A stretch of DNA of 64,000 bases from NCBI RefSeq assembly GCF_002211105.1, contig NZ_JPUA01000022.1, forward strand, positions 13,958 through 77,957. Reading direction: 5' to 3'. The position numbers and the translations under genes are program-made. Positions 17,508 through 27,321 of this stretch are shown piece by piece. This DNA is from Halomonas campaniensis. GTDB taxonomy: Bacteria; Pseudomonadota; Gammaproteobacteria; Pseudomonadales; Halomonadaceae. The notes beneath the pieces were generated by a model, which was given only the letters and a program-made list of their open reading frames with translations, was not told where the DNA came from and searched no databases. Every line of letters starts with the position of its first letter. Position 1 is the first letter of the stretch.

Positions 17508-17824
17508 TAGTGATAACCAATAAACCTCCATCTTGGACAGCACTGGTCGCTAATAAGTAAGCATTCACCATTGGTTATACCCTGCTGGGATGGGGCTTTT
17601 TCGGCGGCTTTTCCGGTGCTTTCGCGTCAGCAGCAACCTAAATGTAGCCGATGTCGCAAATGCATCGAGTGGTGACGTCGGCAAGCATCTTGGGCCCGGA
17701 AACCAACGATAGTATCGCGGTAAGAACGCGTTGATAGGGACTTTGGTTAAAAGCGACCTGGGTTTATCAGCATTAAAGAGTATGTCCAGCACTTAATAAA
17801 AAAGTGACTCATGAGGAGGCGGTA
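17508..17824. promoter_or_regulatory. Leader region upstream of the glyA-sox operon
   Basis: These 317 bases contain no credible gene. They should contain the operon promoter and an untranslated leader. I looked for a glycine riboswitch, which often sits before such genes, and did not recognise one. The minus-strand open frame of 75 codons here has no ribosome-binding site and no family resemblance. Confidence 0.4.
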
Positions 17825-19138
17825 ATGCTTCAAACTAATTTTTCCCCCAATGCACGCTTGGCCAGTTTCGACTCTTTGCTTGCAGAAGCAATTGCAGAAG
17901 AGACGGTTCGCCAAGAAGCGCATATTGAATTAATCGCCTCCGAAAATTATACCAGCAAGCTTGTTATGGAAGCGCAAGGTACACAGCTGACCAACAAGTA
18001 TGCAGAAGGCTATCCAGGTCGCCGTTACTACGGTGGTTGTGAGTTCGTGGACAAGGTTGAAGCCTTGGCCATTGAGCGGGCCTGCCACCTTTTTAGTGCC
18101 AATTATGCCAATGTGCAGCCGCACTCCGGGGCCCAGGCCAATGCCGCTGTGTTTATGGCGCTGGTATCGCCGGGCGATACCGTATTGGGTATGAGTCTTG
18201 CCCACGGTGGGCACTTAACCCATGGTGCTGCCCCCAATTTCTCGGGTAAGCACTACAACGCCGTACAGTATGGCCTCAAGCCGGAAACCGGCGAGATCGA
18301 CTACGAAGAAGTTGAACGCTTGGCTCGCGAGCACCAGCCGAAGATGATCATCGCGGGCTTCTCCGCTTACTCTCGCGTGGTGGATTGGCGCCGTTTTCGC
18401 GCTATTGCCGATGAGGTAGGCGCCTGGTTGATGGTCGATATGGCCCACGTCGCTGGATTAGTGGCCGCTGGCCTCTATCCAAGCCCGCTTCCCTTCGCTC
18501 ATGTGGTCACCACCACCACCCATAAAACGCTGCGCGGCCCACGGGGTGGTTTGATTCTCTCCGCCCATGGTGACGAGGCTCTTTACAAGAAGCTCAATGG
18601 GGCGGTATTTCCGGGGCAGCAGGGCGGCCCGCTGATGCATGTTATTGCCGCCAAAGCGGTAGCGTTCAAGGAAGCCATGAACCAGGAGTTTGTGCGCTAC
18701 CAGCAGCAGGTGATCGATAACGCCCAGGCCATGGCCAAAGTGTTTATGGAGCGCGGCTACGACGTGGTGTCCGGCGGCACCGACGACCACCTCTTTTTGG
18801 TTTCGCTTATACGCCAAGGCATTACCGGTAAAGATGCGGATGCAGCCCTTGGCCGCGCACATATCACGGTGAATAAAAACACGGTGCCCAACGACCCGCA
18901 AAGCCCCTTTGTGACCTCTGGCCTGCGTATTGGCACCCCCGCGGTCACCACGCGTGGCTTCGATGCCGAGGAGTGTAGCGAGCTGGCTGGATGGATCTGC
19001 GACATCTTAGACGAATTGGCGGCAGGCAAAGACACGACCTCCATTGAAGCTGAGGTGCAGGCCAAAGTGACCGACGTGTGTGCCCAGCACCCTGTCTACG
19101 CTGAGTCCGCCGCTGAAGCCGTCGAATCCATTGCTTGA
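17825..19138 (+). CDS. glyA: Serine hydroxymethyltransferase
   Basis: A PLP enzyme of 437 residues interconverting glycine plus 5,10-methylene-THF and serine plus THF. The PLP lysine is Lys234 in [14 protein letters not shown], the family signature; [11 protein letters not shown] near 61-71 is also diagnostic. The ATG with GAGGAGG 5 bases upstream was preferred over an in-frame GTG 21 bases earlier. It opens the glyA-soxBDAG-purU cluster also known from Pseudomonas and Corynebacterium. Here it turns sarcosine-derived glycine and the C1 unit carried on folate into serine, which SdaB converts to pyruvate. It is probably a pathway-dedicated second copy. Confidence 0.95.
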   Translation: MLQTNFSPNARLASFDSLLAEAIAEETVRQEAHIELIASENYTSKLVMEAQGTQLTNKYAEGYPGRRYYGGCEFVDKVEALAIERACHLFSANYANVQPHSGAQANAAVFMALVSPGDTVLGMSLAHGGHLTHGAAPNFSGKHYNAVQYGLKPETGEIDYEEVERLAREHQPKMIIAGFSAYSRVVDWRRFRAIADEVGAWLMVDMAHVAGLVAAGLYPSPLPFAHVVTTTTHKTLRGPRGGLILSAHGDEALYKKLNGAVFPGQQGGPLMHVIAAKAVAFKEAMNQEFVRYQQQVIDNAQAMAKVFMERGYDVVSGGTDDHLFLVSLIRQGITGKDADAALGRAHITVNKNTVPNDPQSPFVTSGLRIGTPAVTTRGFDAEECSELAGWICDILDELAAGKDTTSIEAEVQAKVTDVCAQHPVYAESAAEAVESIA

Positions 19139-19185
19139 ATTGGCTTGCCGGCAGGGCCCGGCGCGGCTGAACTGAGGAGACACCT

Positions 19186-20436
19186 ATGCAACGCTATTCC
19201 GGCTTCGGCCTGGTCAAGCACGCGCTGAGCCACCACGAGAACTGGGAGCGCCAGTGGCGTAATCCAACGCCCAAGAAGCAGTACGATGTGATCATCGTTG
19301 GCGGTGGTGGTCATGGCTTGGCCACGGCTTACTACCTGGCCAAAGAGTTCGGCGTCAAAAATGTCGCAGTGATCGAAAAAGGGTGGCTGGGCGGTGGTAA
19401 CACCGCCCGTAATACCACCATCGTACGTTCCAACTACCTATGGGACGAATCGGCCGCTCTCTATGAGCACGCCATGAAACTGTGGGAAGGGCTTTCCCAA
19501 GACCTTAACTACAACGTCATGTTCTCCCAGCGGGGGGTGCTCAACCTGGGGCATACCCTGCAGGACATGCGCGATATCCAGCGCCGGGTGAATGCCAATC
19601 GGCTGAATGGCATTGACGGCGAAGTATTAGACGCCAAAGGGGTGCAGGAGCTGGTGCCGATTATGGACTGCTCCAAAAACGCGCGTTACCCGGTCATGGG
19701 TGCCTCCTGGCAGCCGCGTGCTGGCGTGGCCCGCCACGATGCGGTGGCTTGGGGCTATGCCCGCGGTGCCGATGCCCACGGCGTGGACATTCTGCAGCAG
19801 ACTGAAGTGACTGGCTTCAAGATTCGTGATGGCCAGATCTACGGTGTACACACCAACCGTGGCGATATTGAAGCCAAAACCGTCGGTTGTGTGACTGCCG
19901 GTAACTCCAGCGTACTGGCCAAGATGGGCGGCTTTAACTTGCCGTTAGAGTCCCATCCGCTGCAAGCCTTGGTGTCTGAACCGATCAAACCGATTCTCGA
20001 TACGGTGGTGATGTCGAACCAGGTGCATGGCTACATCAGCCAGTCCGACAAGGGCGACCTGGTGATCGGCGCGGGCATCGACGGCTACAACGGCTATGGT
20101 CAACGCGGCAGCTATCCCACCGTGGAGCACACGCTTCAGGCGATCGTCGAGATGTTCCCGATCTTCTCGCGGGTGCGCATGAATCGTCAGTGGGGCGGTA
20201 TTGTTGATACCTGCCCGGATGCCTGTCCGATTATCTCCAAAACGCCAGTGAAAGGCCTGTACTTCAACTGCGGTTGGGGCACCGGCGGCTTCAAGGCGAC
20301 GCCGGGATCGGGGCATGTGTTTGCCGCCAGCCTAGCCAAGGGGGAGATGCACCCCATTGCCGAGCCGTTCTCCATGTTCCGCTTCCATAGCGGTGCGCTG
20401 ATCGACGAACACGGCGCTGCCGGCGTGGCCCACTAG
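19186..20436 (+). CDS. soxB: Sarcosine oxidase beta subunit
   Basis: A 416-residue flavoprotein subunit of heterotetrameric sarcosine oxidase, which oxidises sarcosine to glycine, passing the methyl carbon to THF. The FAD-binding motif [20 protein letters not shown] lies near residue 35, and the DAO fold extends to the C-terminus ([20 protein letters not shown]). This subunit holds the covalent flavin site in known enzymes. A GAGGAG ribosome-binding site precedes the ATG. It is followed 24 bases later by soxD in the order soxB-soxD-soxA-soxG, standard for this enzyme. Confidence 0.95.
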   Translation: MQRYSGFGLVKHALSHHENWERQWRNPTPKKQYDVIIVGGGGHGLATAYYLAKEFGVKNVAVIEKGWLGGGNTARNTTIVRSNYLWDESAALYEHAMKLWEGLSQDLNYNVMFSQRGVLNLGHTLQDMRDIQRRVNANRLNGIDGEVLDAKGVQELVPIMDCSKNARYPVMGASWQPRAGVARHDAVAWGYARGADAHGVDILQQTEVTGFKIRDGQIYGVHTNRGDIEAKTVGCVTAGNSSVLAKMGGFNLPLESHPLQALVSEPIKPILDTVVMSNQVHGYISQSDKGDLVIGAGIDGYNGYGQRGSYPTVEHTLQAIVEMFPIFSRVRMNRQWGGIVDTCPDACPIISKTPVKGLYFNCGWGTGGFKATPGSGHVFAASLAKGEMHPIAEPFSMFRFHSGALIDEHGAAGVAH

Positions 20437-20460
20437 GGTTCATACGAGAGGAATATCCGC

Positions 20461-20802
20461 ATGTTCTATATCTACTGCCCCTACTGCGGCGAACACCGTG
20501 AGGAAGAGGAGTTCCACCCCAAGGGCCAGGCGCATATCGAGCGCCCCAAGGAGCCCGAGGCGTGTAGTGACGAAGAGTGGGGTGACTACCTGTTCTTCCG
20601 TGACAACCCCCGTGGTGTTCACCATGAAATGTGGGTGCACGCGGTGGGTTGCCGCAAGTTTTTCAACGTGACGCGCCACACCGTGAGCTACGAAATTCTC
20701 GAGACTTACAAAATGGGCGAGCAGCCGTCGATTACCGCCGACAGCCAGAGCCAGGCTCGCGAGGGCGCTGCGGTAAGCCAACAAGAAGGAGTGCGGGCAT
20801 GA
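20461..20802 (+). CDS. soxD: Sarcosine oxidase delta subunit
   Basis: A small 113-residue subunit of the heterotetramer. Its N-terminus FYIYCPYCGEHREEEEFH gives the zinc-binding cysteine pair of the family. The C-terminal ~20 residues (glutamine and alanine rich) look unstructured. An AGAGGA ribosome-binding site precedes the ATG, and the stop overlaps the soxA start (ATGA). Confidence 0.93.
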   Translation: MFYIYCPYCGEHREEEEFHPKGQAHIERPKEPEACSDEEWGDYLFFRDNPRGVHHEMWVHAVGCRKFFNVTRHTVSYEILETYKMGEQPSITADSQSQAREGAAVSQQEGVRA

Positions 20803-23800
20803 GTCAGTCCAAGCAACAAGTGTACCGCCTTAACACGGGCGGCCGTATCGATCGCTCCCGCACGTTGAGCTTTACCTTTAACGGCCAGCGTTACCAAGGG
20901 CACCCTGGGGATACCCTGGCTTCGGCGCTGCTGGCTAACGGTGTGGATATCGTTAACCGCAGCTTTAAATACTCGCGGCCCCGCGGCATTGTCGCTGCGG
21001 GTGCCGAGGAGCCCAACGCCATCGTACAGCTAGGCAGCAGTGAAGCGGCCCAGGTGCCCAACGTGCGCGCCACCCAGCAGGCACTATATGATGGCCTGGC
21101 CGCCAGCAGCACCAATGGCTGGCCAAACGTACAGCGCGACCTGATGGGGCTGTTCGGCAAGCTGGGCGGGCAGTTTATGCCGCCGGGCTTCTACTACAAG
21201 ACCTTTATGGCGCCGGCCTCGATGTGGCTGACCTACGAGAAGTACATCCGCAAGGCGGCGGGGCTGGGTCGCAGCCCCATGGAAGCCGATCCGGACAGCT
21301 ATGATCACTTCAATCAGCACTGCGATGTGCTGGTTGTCGGCGCAGGCGCCGCAGGTCTTGCGGCAGCGCTGGCCGCCGCGCGCAGCGGCGCTCGGGTGAT
21401 CGTTGCCGATGAGCAGGAAGAGATGGGCGGCTCGCTGCTGGCCAGCCGTGAAACCCTGGAAGGCAAGCCAGCGGATCAGTGGGTTGCCCGGGTGCTGGAC
21501 GAGTTGGCGAGCTGCGAGAACGTCACGCTGCTGCCGCGTACTACGGCCAACGGCTATCACGATCACAATTTTGTGACGCTGCACGAGCGGCGTACCGAGC
21601 ACCTAAGCGATACGGCGCCAGTGGAAAATGGCCACCGTCAGGTACGTGCCCGCCTGCACCGGGTACGCGCGGGTCAGGTGATCCTGTGCACGGGCGCCCA
21701 CGAGCGGCCACTGGTCTATGCAGGTAACGATGTTCCGGGCAACCTGCTGGCTGGCGCTGTGTCGACCTACATTCGCCGCTATGGCGTGGCGCCGGGCCGC
21801 AAGCTGGTGCTCTCCACCAGCAACGACTACGGCTACCGCGCTGCCCTGGACTGGAAAGAGTCCGGCTGCGAGGTTGTCGCTATCGTCGACGCCCGCGAGG
21901 CACCAAAGGGCGATTGGGTCGATGCCGCGCGCGCCCAGGGTATCAAGATTATTACCGGCAGCGCCGTTATCGAGGCGAAGGGCAGCAATCGGGTCACCGC
22001 GGCACGGGTCGCCAAGATCGATATTGAGGCTTTCAAAGTGAGCGGCCCGGTTCAGGAACTGGCTTGTGACACCATTGCCAGCTCTGGCGGCTACAGCCCG
22101 GTGATTCACCTGGCTTCTCACACCGGGGCGCGGCCTAACTGGCGCGACGATATTATTGGCTTCGTGCCGGGGCTGGTGAAGGGCGTTCAGGCCTGTGGCG
22201 GTGCCAACGGCTGCTATGCGCTGGGTGACGTGCTGGCGGAAGGTGTCGAGGCGGGCATCAAGGCAGCGGCCGCCATGGGACATGCCGTTCAGACGGTCAC
22301 TCTGCCGAGCGCTGAACGTCTGCAGCAAGGGCCTGCGGTGGCGCTCTTCCAGGTGCCTCATGAGAAGCCAACGCTGCGCGGTCCCAAACAGTTCGTCGAC
22401 CTGCAGAACGACGTCACCGCGGCGGGGATCGAGCTGGCGACCCGGGAAGGCTTCGAGTCCATCGAGCACATCAAGCGCTATACCGCGATGGGCTTCGGTA
22501 CGGATCAGGGCAAGCTGGGCAACATCAACGGCATGGCAATTGCCGCCCGCTGCCTGGGTCGCTCCATTCCTGAGGTGGGCACTACGGTGTTCCGTCCCAA
22601 CTACACCCCGGTTACTTTCGGCGCCATTGTTGGTCGCCACTGCCGTGACCTGTTCGACCCTGAACGTTACACCGCGCTGCACCAATGGCACGTAGAGCGT
22701 GGCGCCGAGTTCGAGGATGTAGGTCAGTGGAAGCGCCCCTGGTACTACCCAGAGAAGGTGAATGGCAAGACCGAGACGATGCATGAAGCGGTTGCCCGCG
22801 AGTGTCTGGCGGTGCGCGAGAAGGTCGGTATCCTCGATGCCTCAACGCTTGGCAAGATCGATATCCAGGGGCCGGATGCGCGTGAATTCCTGGGGCGGGT
22901 CTACACCAACAAGTGGGAGAAACTGGCGGTTGGTAAATGCCGTTACGGCCTGATGTGTAAAGACGATGGCATGGTCACCGACGACGGTGTGACCAGCTGC
23001 CTGGCTGAAAACCACTTTTTGATGACCACCACTACCGGTGGCGCTGCAGCGATCCTGGAATGGCTGGAGCTGTGGCATCAAACCGAGTGGCCGGAACTGG
23101 ATGTCTATTTCTCTTCGGTGACTGACCACTGGGCCACCATGACCATCACTGGCCCGGAAGCGCGCAAGCTGCTCGCCGAGATCAGTGATATCGATCTTGA
23201 CCGCGATAGCTTCAAGTTCATGGATTGGCGCTCCGGGAAAGTGGCGGGCGTGCCGGCACGGGTCTTTCGCATCTCCTTTACCGGCGAGCTGACCTTCGAG
23301 ATCAACGTGCAAGCCAATTATGCCATGCACGTGTGGCAAACCCTGTTCAAACATGGCGAGAAGTACGGCCTGACGCCCTATGGCACCGAAACCATGCACG
23401 TTCTGCGTGCTGAAAAGGGCTTCATCATCGTGGGCCAGGAAACCGACGGCTCCGTGACGCCGGAAGACTTAGGGATGCAGTGGTGCGTTGGCTACGACAA
23501 GCCCTACTCATGGATTGGTAAGCGGGCCCTGACACGCAGTGACACCAAGCGTGAGAACCGCAAGCAGCTGGTGGGGCTCAGGCCGAAAGACCCGAAGGTG
23601 ATCCTCGAAGAGGGGGCCCAGATCGTGCTTGATCCCAAGCATGCGATCCCTATGCCGATGGTGGGCCATGTTACCTCCAGCTACTACAGCCCGATTCTGG
23701 ATTCAGGCTTTGCACTAGCGGTGGTCAAGGGTGGCCATCAGAAACTAGGCGAGACGGTCTACCTGCCCATGGCGGATGGACAAACCCATGAGGCTGAAAT

Positions 23801-23849
23801 CGTCAGCACCATTTTCTACGACCCCAAGGGAGAGCGCCAGCATGTCTAA
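20799..23849 (+). CDS. soxA: Sarcosine oxidase alpha subunit
   Basis: A 1016-residue multidomain subunit, close to the family norm (about 1000). In order: N-terminal beta-grasp 2Fe-2S-like domain lacking its cluster cysteines (TFNGQRYQGHPGDTLASALL), NAD-binding domain (VVGAGAAGLAAALAAARSG near 175), a central SoxA domain, then a GcvT-type folate-binding module with a GcvT C-terminal barrel. The folate module captures the sarcosine methyl group as 5,10-methylene-THF. The start is set by the 4-base overlap with soxD and GAAGGAG just upstream; the open frame runs 168 bases further back inside soxD but has no support there. It overlaps soxG by 8 bases. Confidence 0.95.
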   Translation: MSQSKQQVYRLNTGGRIDRSRTLSFTFNGQRYQGHPGDTLASALLANGVDIVNRSFKYSRPRGIVAAGAEEPNAIVQLGSSEAAQVPNVRATQQALYDGLAASSTNGWPNVQRDLMGLFGKLGGQFMPPGFYYKTFMAPASMWLTYEKYIRKAAGLGRSPMEADPDSYDHFNQHCDVLVVGAGAAGLAAALAAARSGARVIVADEQEEMGGSLLASRETLEGKPADQWVARVLDELASCENVTLLPRTTANGYHDHNFVTLHERRTEHLSDTAPVENGHRQVRARLHRVRAGQVILCTGAHERPLVYAGNDVPGNLLAGAVSTYIRRYGVAPGRKLVLSTSNDYGYRAALDWKESGCEVVAIVDAREAPKGDWVDAARAQGIKIITGSAVIEAKGSNRVTAARVAKIDIEAFKVSGPVQELACDTIASSGGYSPVIHLASHTGARPNWRDDIIGFVPGLVKGVQACGGANGCYALGDVLAEGVEAGIKAAAAMGHAVQTVTLPSAERLQQGPAVALFQVPHEKPTLRGPKQFVDLQNDVTAAGIELATREGFESIEHIKRYTAMGFGTDQGKLGNINGMAIAARCLGRSIPEVGTTVFRPNYTPVTFGAIVGRHCRDLFDPERYTALHQWHVERGAEFEDVGQWKRPWYYPEKVNGKTETMHEAVARECLAVREKVGILDASTLGKIDIQGPDAREFLGRVYTNKWEKLAVGKCRYGLMCKDDGMVTDDGVTSCLAENHFLMTTTTGGAAAILEWLELWHQTEWPELDVYFSSVTDHWATMTITGPEARKLLAEISDIDLDRDSFKFMDWRSGKVAGVPARVFRISFTGELTFEINVQANYAMHVWQTLFKHGEKYGLTPYGTETMHVLRAEKGFIIVGQETDGSVTPEDLGMQWCVGYDKPYSWIGKRALTRSDTKRENRKQLVGLRPKDPKVILEEGAQIVLDPKHAIPMPMVGHVTSSYYSPILDSGFALAVVKGGHQKLGETVYLPMADGQTHEAEIVSTIFYDPKGERQHV

Positions 23850-24474
23850 CGCGGCCACCTTCGACACCCGTACTGATACCGCGATCCCGGTAGAATCCCC
23901 GTTAGCCTATAGCTATCGTCGCAGCGGCGCTCCTCGGGGCAGCGGTTACCGTCTTAAGCTACGCGAGCGGGCAATGCAGGGGCATCTGATCCTGCGTGGT
24001 GGCGCCATCGTGCTTGATGAGGCAGTGCGCGAGGTACTGGGGATCAGCCTGCCTGGCAAACCCCAGGCGCTGGTGCTTGATGCCAGCGGCGAGCGCTCCA
24101 TTCAGTGGCTTTCCCCGGACGAGTGGCTGGTGATTGTACCCGGTGGGGAAGAGTTCCCACTGGAGACGCAGCTGCGTGAGCGTCTGGGAGATGCCCACTT
24201 CGCCATTAGCGACGTTAGTGGTGGACAAACAGTGCTGGAGCTTTCCGGCGAGGCAGCCCGTGAGCTGTTGATGAAAACGGTGATCTACGATGTTCACCCC
24301 AGTAATTTCCCAGTGGGGAAAGGCGTCACTACCGTTTTTGCCAAGGCGACCACTATCCTTCGTCGCCCTAGTGAAGAGCGCTGGGAGCTAGTGGTACGGC
24401 GCAGCTTTGCCGACTACTGCTATCGCTGGTTACTGGATGCCGGTTCAGAGTACGGCGTTAACGTAGAACAATAA
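23842..24474 (+). CDS. soxG: Sarcosine oxidase gamma subunit
   Basis: A 210-residue subunit with the SoxG/GcvT-like fold (LRGGAIVLDEAVREVLGI, then WLSPDEWLVIVP and the late SFADYCYRWLLDA segment). It completes the soxBDAG set and helps form the folate channel with the alpha subunit. The start overlaps the end of soxA by 8 bases; a GGGAGAG ribosome-binding site lies before it. The longer open frame beginning 66 bases upstream is inside soxA and is not supported. Confidence 0.92.
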   Translation: MSNAATFDTRTDTAIPVESPLAYSYRRSGAPRGSGYRLKLRERAMQGHLILRGGAIVLDEAVREVLGISLPGKPQALVLDASGERSIQWLSPDEWLVIVPGGEEFPLETQLRERLGDAHFAISDVSGGQTVLELSGEAARELLMKTVIYDVHPSNFPVGKGVTTVFAKATTILRRPSEERWELVVRRSFADYCYRWLLDAGSEYGVNVEQ

Positions 24475-24545
24475 GCTGGCAGGCCGGAACACTGTTTCGG
24501 CCGCTACGATCTTTCGCGATGATCTGCCGCTACTAGAGATGCACT

Positions 24546-25412
24546 ATGAGCCGAATGAGTGATACCTGGATACTTGCCGCCCAATGCCCGAGTCGCTTGG
24601 GAACGGTGGACGTCGTCACACGCTTCTTGAAAGAGCAGCAGTGCTATATCACCGAACTCAACTCTTTCGATGATCGACTGGGCGGGCGCTTTTTCATTCG
24701 CGCCGAGTTTCGCCCAGAACAAGATGAGTTTCATGAAGAGCGCTTTCAGGCCGATTTTGCAGCAAGAGCCAACGAATTCGATATGCAGTTCGAATTGACG
24801 GCCCCTGGCAAACGCACCGGCACCGTGATTATGGTCTCCAAGGCCGATCACTGCTTGAATGATCTTCTCTACCGTTATCGGACGGGCCAGCTTCCGCTGG
24901 ATATCAAGGCGGTGATTTCCAATCATCCTGATCTGGAGCCGTTGGCAGCATGGCACGATTTGCCCTACCACTACCTGCCGATCACGCCCGAGACGAAATT
25001 GCAGCAGGAAGCGCAGATACGCGAAATCATCGCGGATACCGACGCTGAGCTGGTGGTGCTGGCAAGGTATATGCAAGTGCTTTCGCCCTCTATGTGTGAG
25101 CTCTTAGCCGGCCGGGCCATCAATATTCACCACTCGCTGCTGCCCGGTTTTAAAGGCGCCAAGCCTTATCATCAGGCGTATGAGAAAGGGGTTAAGCTAG
25201 TCGGCGCAACGGCCCACTACATTAATAATGACCTTGATGAAGGGCCCATTATTGCCCAAGGGGTCGAGCCAGTGGATCACACCCACTACCCAGAGGATCT
25301 GGTTGCCAAGGGGCGTGATATCGAGTGCTTAACCCTGGCTAGAGCGATTAGCTATCACTTGGAACGCCGCGTGTTTTTTTATTCAGGACGTACGGTGGTG
25401 TTTGGTAACTAA
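24546..25412 (+). CDS. purU: Formyltetrahydrofolate deformylase
   Basis: A 288-residue enzyme hydrolysing 10-formyl-THF to formate and THF. An N-terminal ACT domain (about 1-85) is followed by a formyltransferase-fold catalytic domain. The catalytic region is visible as NIHHSLLPGFKGAKPYHQA, then ATAHYINNDLDEGPI, which supply the Asn, His and Asp. The start MSRMSDTW matches homologues, although the ribosome-binding site is modest. Being behind soxBDAG, it lets C1 units loaded on folate by sarcosine oxidase leave as formate, which the FdsAB enzyme oxidises. Confidence 0.94.
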   Translation: MSRMSDTWILAAQCPSRLGTVDVVTRFLKEQQCYITELNSFDDRLGGRFFIRAEFRPEQDEFHEERFQADFAARANEFDMQFELTAPGKRTGTVIMVSKADHCLNDLLYRYRTGQLPLDIKAVISNHPDLEPLAAWHDLPYHYLPITPETKLQQEAQIREIIADTDAELVVLARYMQVLSPSMCELLAGRAINIHHSLLPGFKGAKPYHQAYEKGVKLVGATAHYINNDLDEGPIIAQGVEPVDHTHYPEDLVAKGRDIECLTLARAISYHLERRVFFYSGRTVVFGN

Positions 25413-25676
25413 GATTTTTGGCTTATAGCGATTAACGATAAATACACACAGTTCTAGCGCGCTTTTATAACTGGGCTACTGTCGCCGCTAAGCGTTTTTC
25501 AGTGCGCTAGGTAGCCCTTAAACATGCTAATGCGTGCTTAAAAATTTCGGTTTATAAAAATAAAAAAAATCATCAATAAAAGATAGTTTCGTTTTATTTG
25601 TCGCCACATCAATAACTTATTAAAACTTTCAGGCGCCGCCTGATTTTCCCCTGTTTATACGTCAAGAGGTGCTCCA

Positions 25677-27059
25677 ATGCCTATCAGTGTTTTCGACCTT
25701 TTTAAGATTGGAGTAGGCCCCTCCAGTTCCCATACCGTCGGGCCCATGCAGGCGGCTTTTAAGTATGTCACCACCCTGCGCGAAAACAGCCTGCTCGATG
25801 AGGTAGGGCATCTTGAAGTCCATCTTTATGGCTCGTTATCCGCCACCGGTATCGGACATGCCACCGATAACGCCATTATTATGGGGTTGATGGGGGAACG
25901 CCCTAGCACAATAGATCCCTCGATTATTGAGCCCGCCATTCAGGCGCTGAAAGAGAGCCAGTCATTACAGCTGGGTCGACAAAAAGCAGTGAAGTTTGTT
26001 TGGGAGAGTGACCTCTATTTTCATGAAGAGAGCTTGCCACATCACCCTAATGCCATGAAGCTGGCGGCTTTTACGCATCAGGGCGACTTGGTGTATGAAA
26101 ATACCTACTACTCGGTGGGCGGCGGTTTCGTGGTTGAACAGGCCCAGGTGGATATGCCGCTGGACGATTTGGGTGGCGTTACCCTTCCTTACAACTTTGA
26201 CACCGCTGACCAGCTCTTGGCGCTCTGTAAAAAAGAGCAGCTAAGTGTCAGCCGACTGATGCTGGAGAACGAGAAAGTCTGGCGGACAGAGGAGGAGGTC
26301 AGAGACGAACTGTGGCGTATCTGGCAAGTGATGTGTGAATGCATCGACAACGGATTAACCCACGAAGGGATACTGCCGGGCGGGTTAAAAGTTAAGCGCC
26401 GGGCCAAGCTGCTTCATCAACGCCTTCAAGCAGCAGAGCAGAATGAGTGCCTGATCGCCTCGACGTTCTCAGCGATGGAGTGGGTGAATATCTTTGCCCT
26501 CGCCGTCAACGAAGAAAACGCCGCAGGTGGGCGCATGGTCACGGCGCCGACCAACGGCGCCGCGGGCATCATCCCCGCTGTCTTGCACTACTATATGAAG
26601 TTTCAGCCCAACGCCTGTGAGAAAAACGTGGTGGATTTTTTGCTGGCGGCAGGCGCCATTGGCATTCTCTGCAAGAAAAATGCCTCAATCTCCGGCGCCG
26701 AAGTGGGCTGCCAGGGGGAGGTTGGCTCAGCTTGTGCCATGGCAGCCGCTGGCTTGGCTGATGTGATGGGGGGCACGCCCGAACAAGTAGAGCATGCGGC
26801 CGAAATCGGCTTGGAGCACAATTTAGGGCTAACCTGTGACCCCGTTGGAGGGTTGGTTCAAGTCCCTTGTATTGAGCGCAACGCTATCGCAACGGTAAAG
26901 GCGATCAATGCCGCTCAGATGGCACTGCGCGGCGATGGCACTCACTTTATATCGCTGGATAAAGTGATTCGTACCATGCGCGATACGGGGAGAGATATGT
27001 TGGATAAGTATAAAGAGACATCCAAAGGTGGCTTAGCGGTTAACGCTATTGAGTGTTAA
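25677..27059 (+). CDS. sdaB: L-serine ammonia-lyase (4Fe-4S, single-chain)
   Basis: A 460-residue type 2 serine dehydratase converting L-serine to pyruvate and ammonia, the exit point of the betaine route. The 4Fe-4S ligands are Cys345 ([12 protein letters not shown]), Cys387 (LTCDPVGG) and Cys398 (VPCIERN). The last residue is Cys460, matching the tail-in-mouth cysteine that occupies the cluster's free iron until serine displaces it in the Legionella enzyme. SSSHT near residue 18 belongs to the beta domain. A GAGG ribosome-binding site precedes the ATG. A 264-base AT-rich leader separates it from purU, so it may have its own promoter. Confidence 0.95.
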   Translation: MPISVFDLFKIGVGPSSSHTVGPMQAAFKYVTTLRENSLLDEVGHLEVHLYGSLSATGIGHATDNAIIMGLMGERPSTIDPSIIEPAIQALKESQSLQLGRQKAVKFVWESDLYFHEESLPHHPNAMKLAAFTHQGDLVYENTYYSVGGGFVVEQAQVDMPLDDLGGVTLPYNFDTADQLLALCKKEQLSVSRLMLENEKVWRTEEEVRDELWRIWQVMCECIDNGLTHEGILPGGLKVKRRAKLLHQRLQAAEQNECLIASTFSAMEWVNIFALAVNEENAAGGRMVTAPTNGAAGIIPAVLHYYMKFQPNACEKNVVDFLLAAGAIGILCKKNASISGAEVGCQGEVGSACAMAAAGLADVMGGTPEQVEHAAEIGLEHNLGLTCDPVGGLVQVPCIERNAIATVKAINAAQMALRGDGTHFISLDKVIRTMRDTGRDMLDKYKETSKGGLAVNAIEC

Positions 27060-27082
27060 CAAGCCGCTGTAGCATTAGATGT

Positions 27083-27126
27083 AAATGCTGGATCCTTGCT
27101 GAGAAAGGATTCAGCATTTTCTTTTT
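27083..27126 (+). terminator. Terminator after sdaB
   Basis: A 15-bp stem (AAATGCTGGATCCTT with AAGGATTCAGCATTT, one G-T pair) is followed by a T-rich tract. It lies between sdaB and the convergent cydABX-type operon and may serve both. Confidence 0.85.
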
Positions 27127-27150
27127 GAGTAATGGGGGCAAAAGAGATGG

Positions 27151-27273
27151 TTAGCTGGTTAGCCCTGCCATCCCCATCACAAACTTAAGCACCAGCGAAA
27201 TCAGCAGCAATACACCCACACTTGAAAGCCAGATAGCGACTAGCCAGCTTAGGCGCTTAGCAATTGGTTTCAT
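27151..27273 (-). CDS. DUF2474-type small membrane protein, third gene of the bd oxidase operon
   Basis: A 40-residue protein beginning MKPIAKRLSWLVAIWLSSVG and ending GMAGLTS: a short basic N-terminus, one hydrophobic helix and a short tail. It resembles the DUF2474 peptides encoded right after cydB in many cyanide-insensitive-type oxidase operons, and is analogous in position to CydX of Escherichia coli. An AAGGAG ribosome-binding site lies 6 bases before the ATG, and the gene starts 49 bases after cydB on the same strand. It probably stabilises the oxidase in the membrane (inference). Confidence 0.85.
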   Translation of the reverse strand: MKPIAKRLSWLVAIWLSSVGVLLLISLVLKFVMGMAGLTS

Positions 27274-27321
27274 TTCGGTCTCCTTCGTTATTCGGTTCTC
27301 GTGCCTATTTCGTTAACAGCA

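Noticed and set aside
17565..17792. Minus-strand 75-codon open frame between gbcB and glyA
   Set aside because: No ribosome-binding site, low-complexity basic composition and no family resemblance.
17508..17824. Possible glycine riboswitch before glyA
   Set aside because: No glycine-aptamer core sequences were recognised, and no terminator or anti-terminator hairpin was seen near the start codon.
20631..20798. Extended soxA start inside soxD
   Set aside because: The ATG overlapping the soxD stop has a good ribosome-binding site and gives the family N-terminus.
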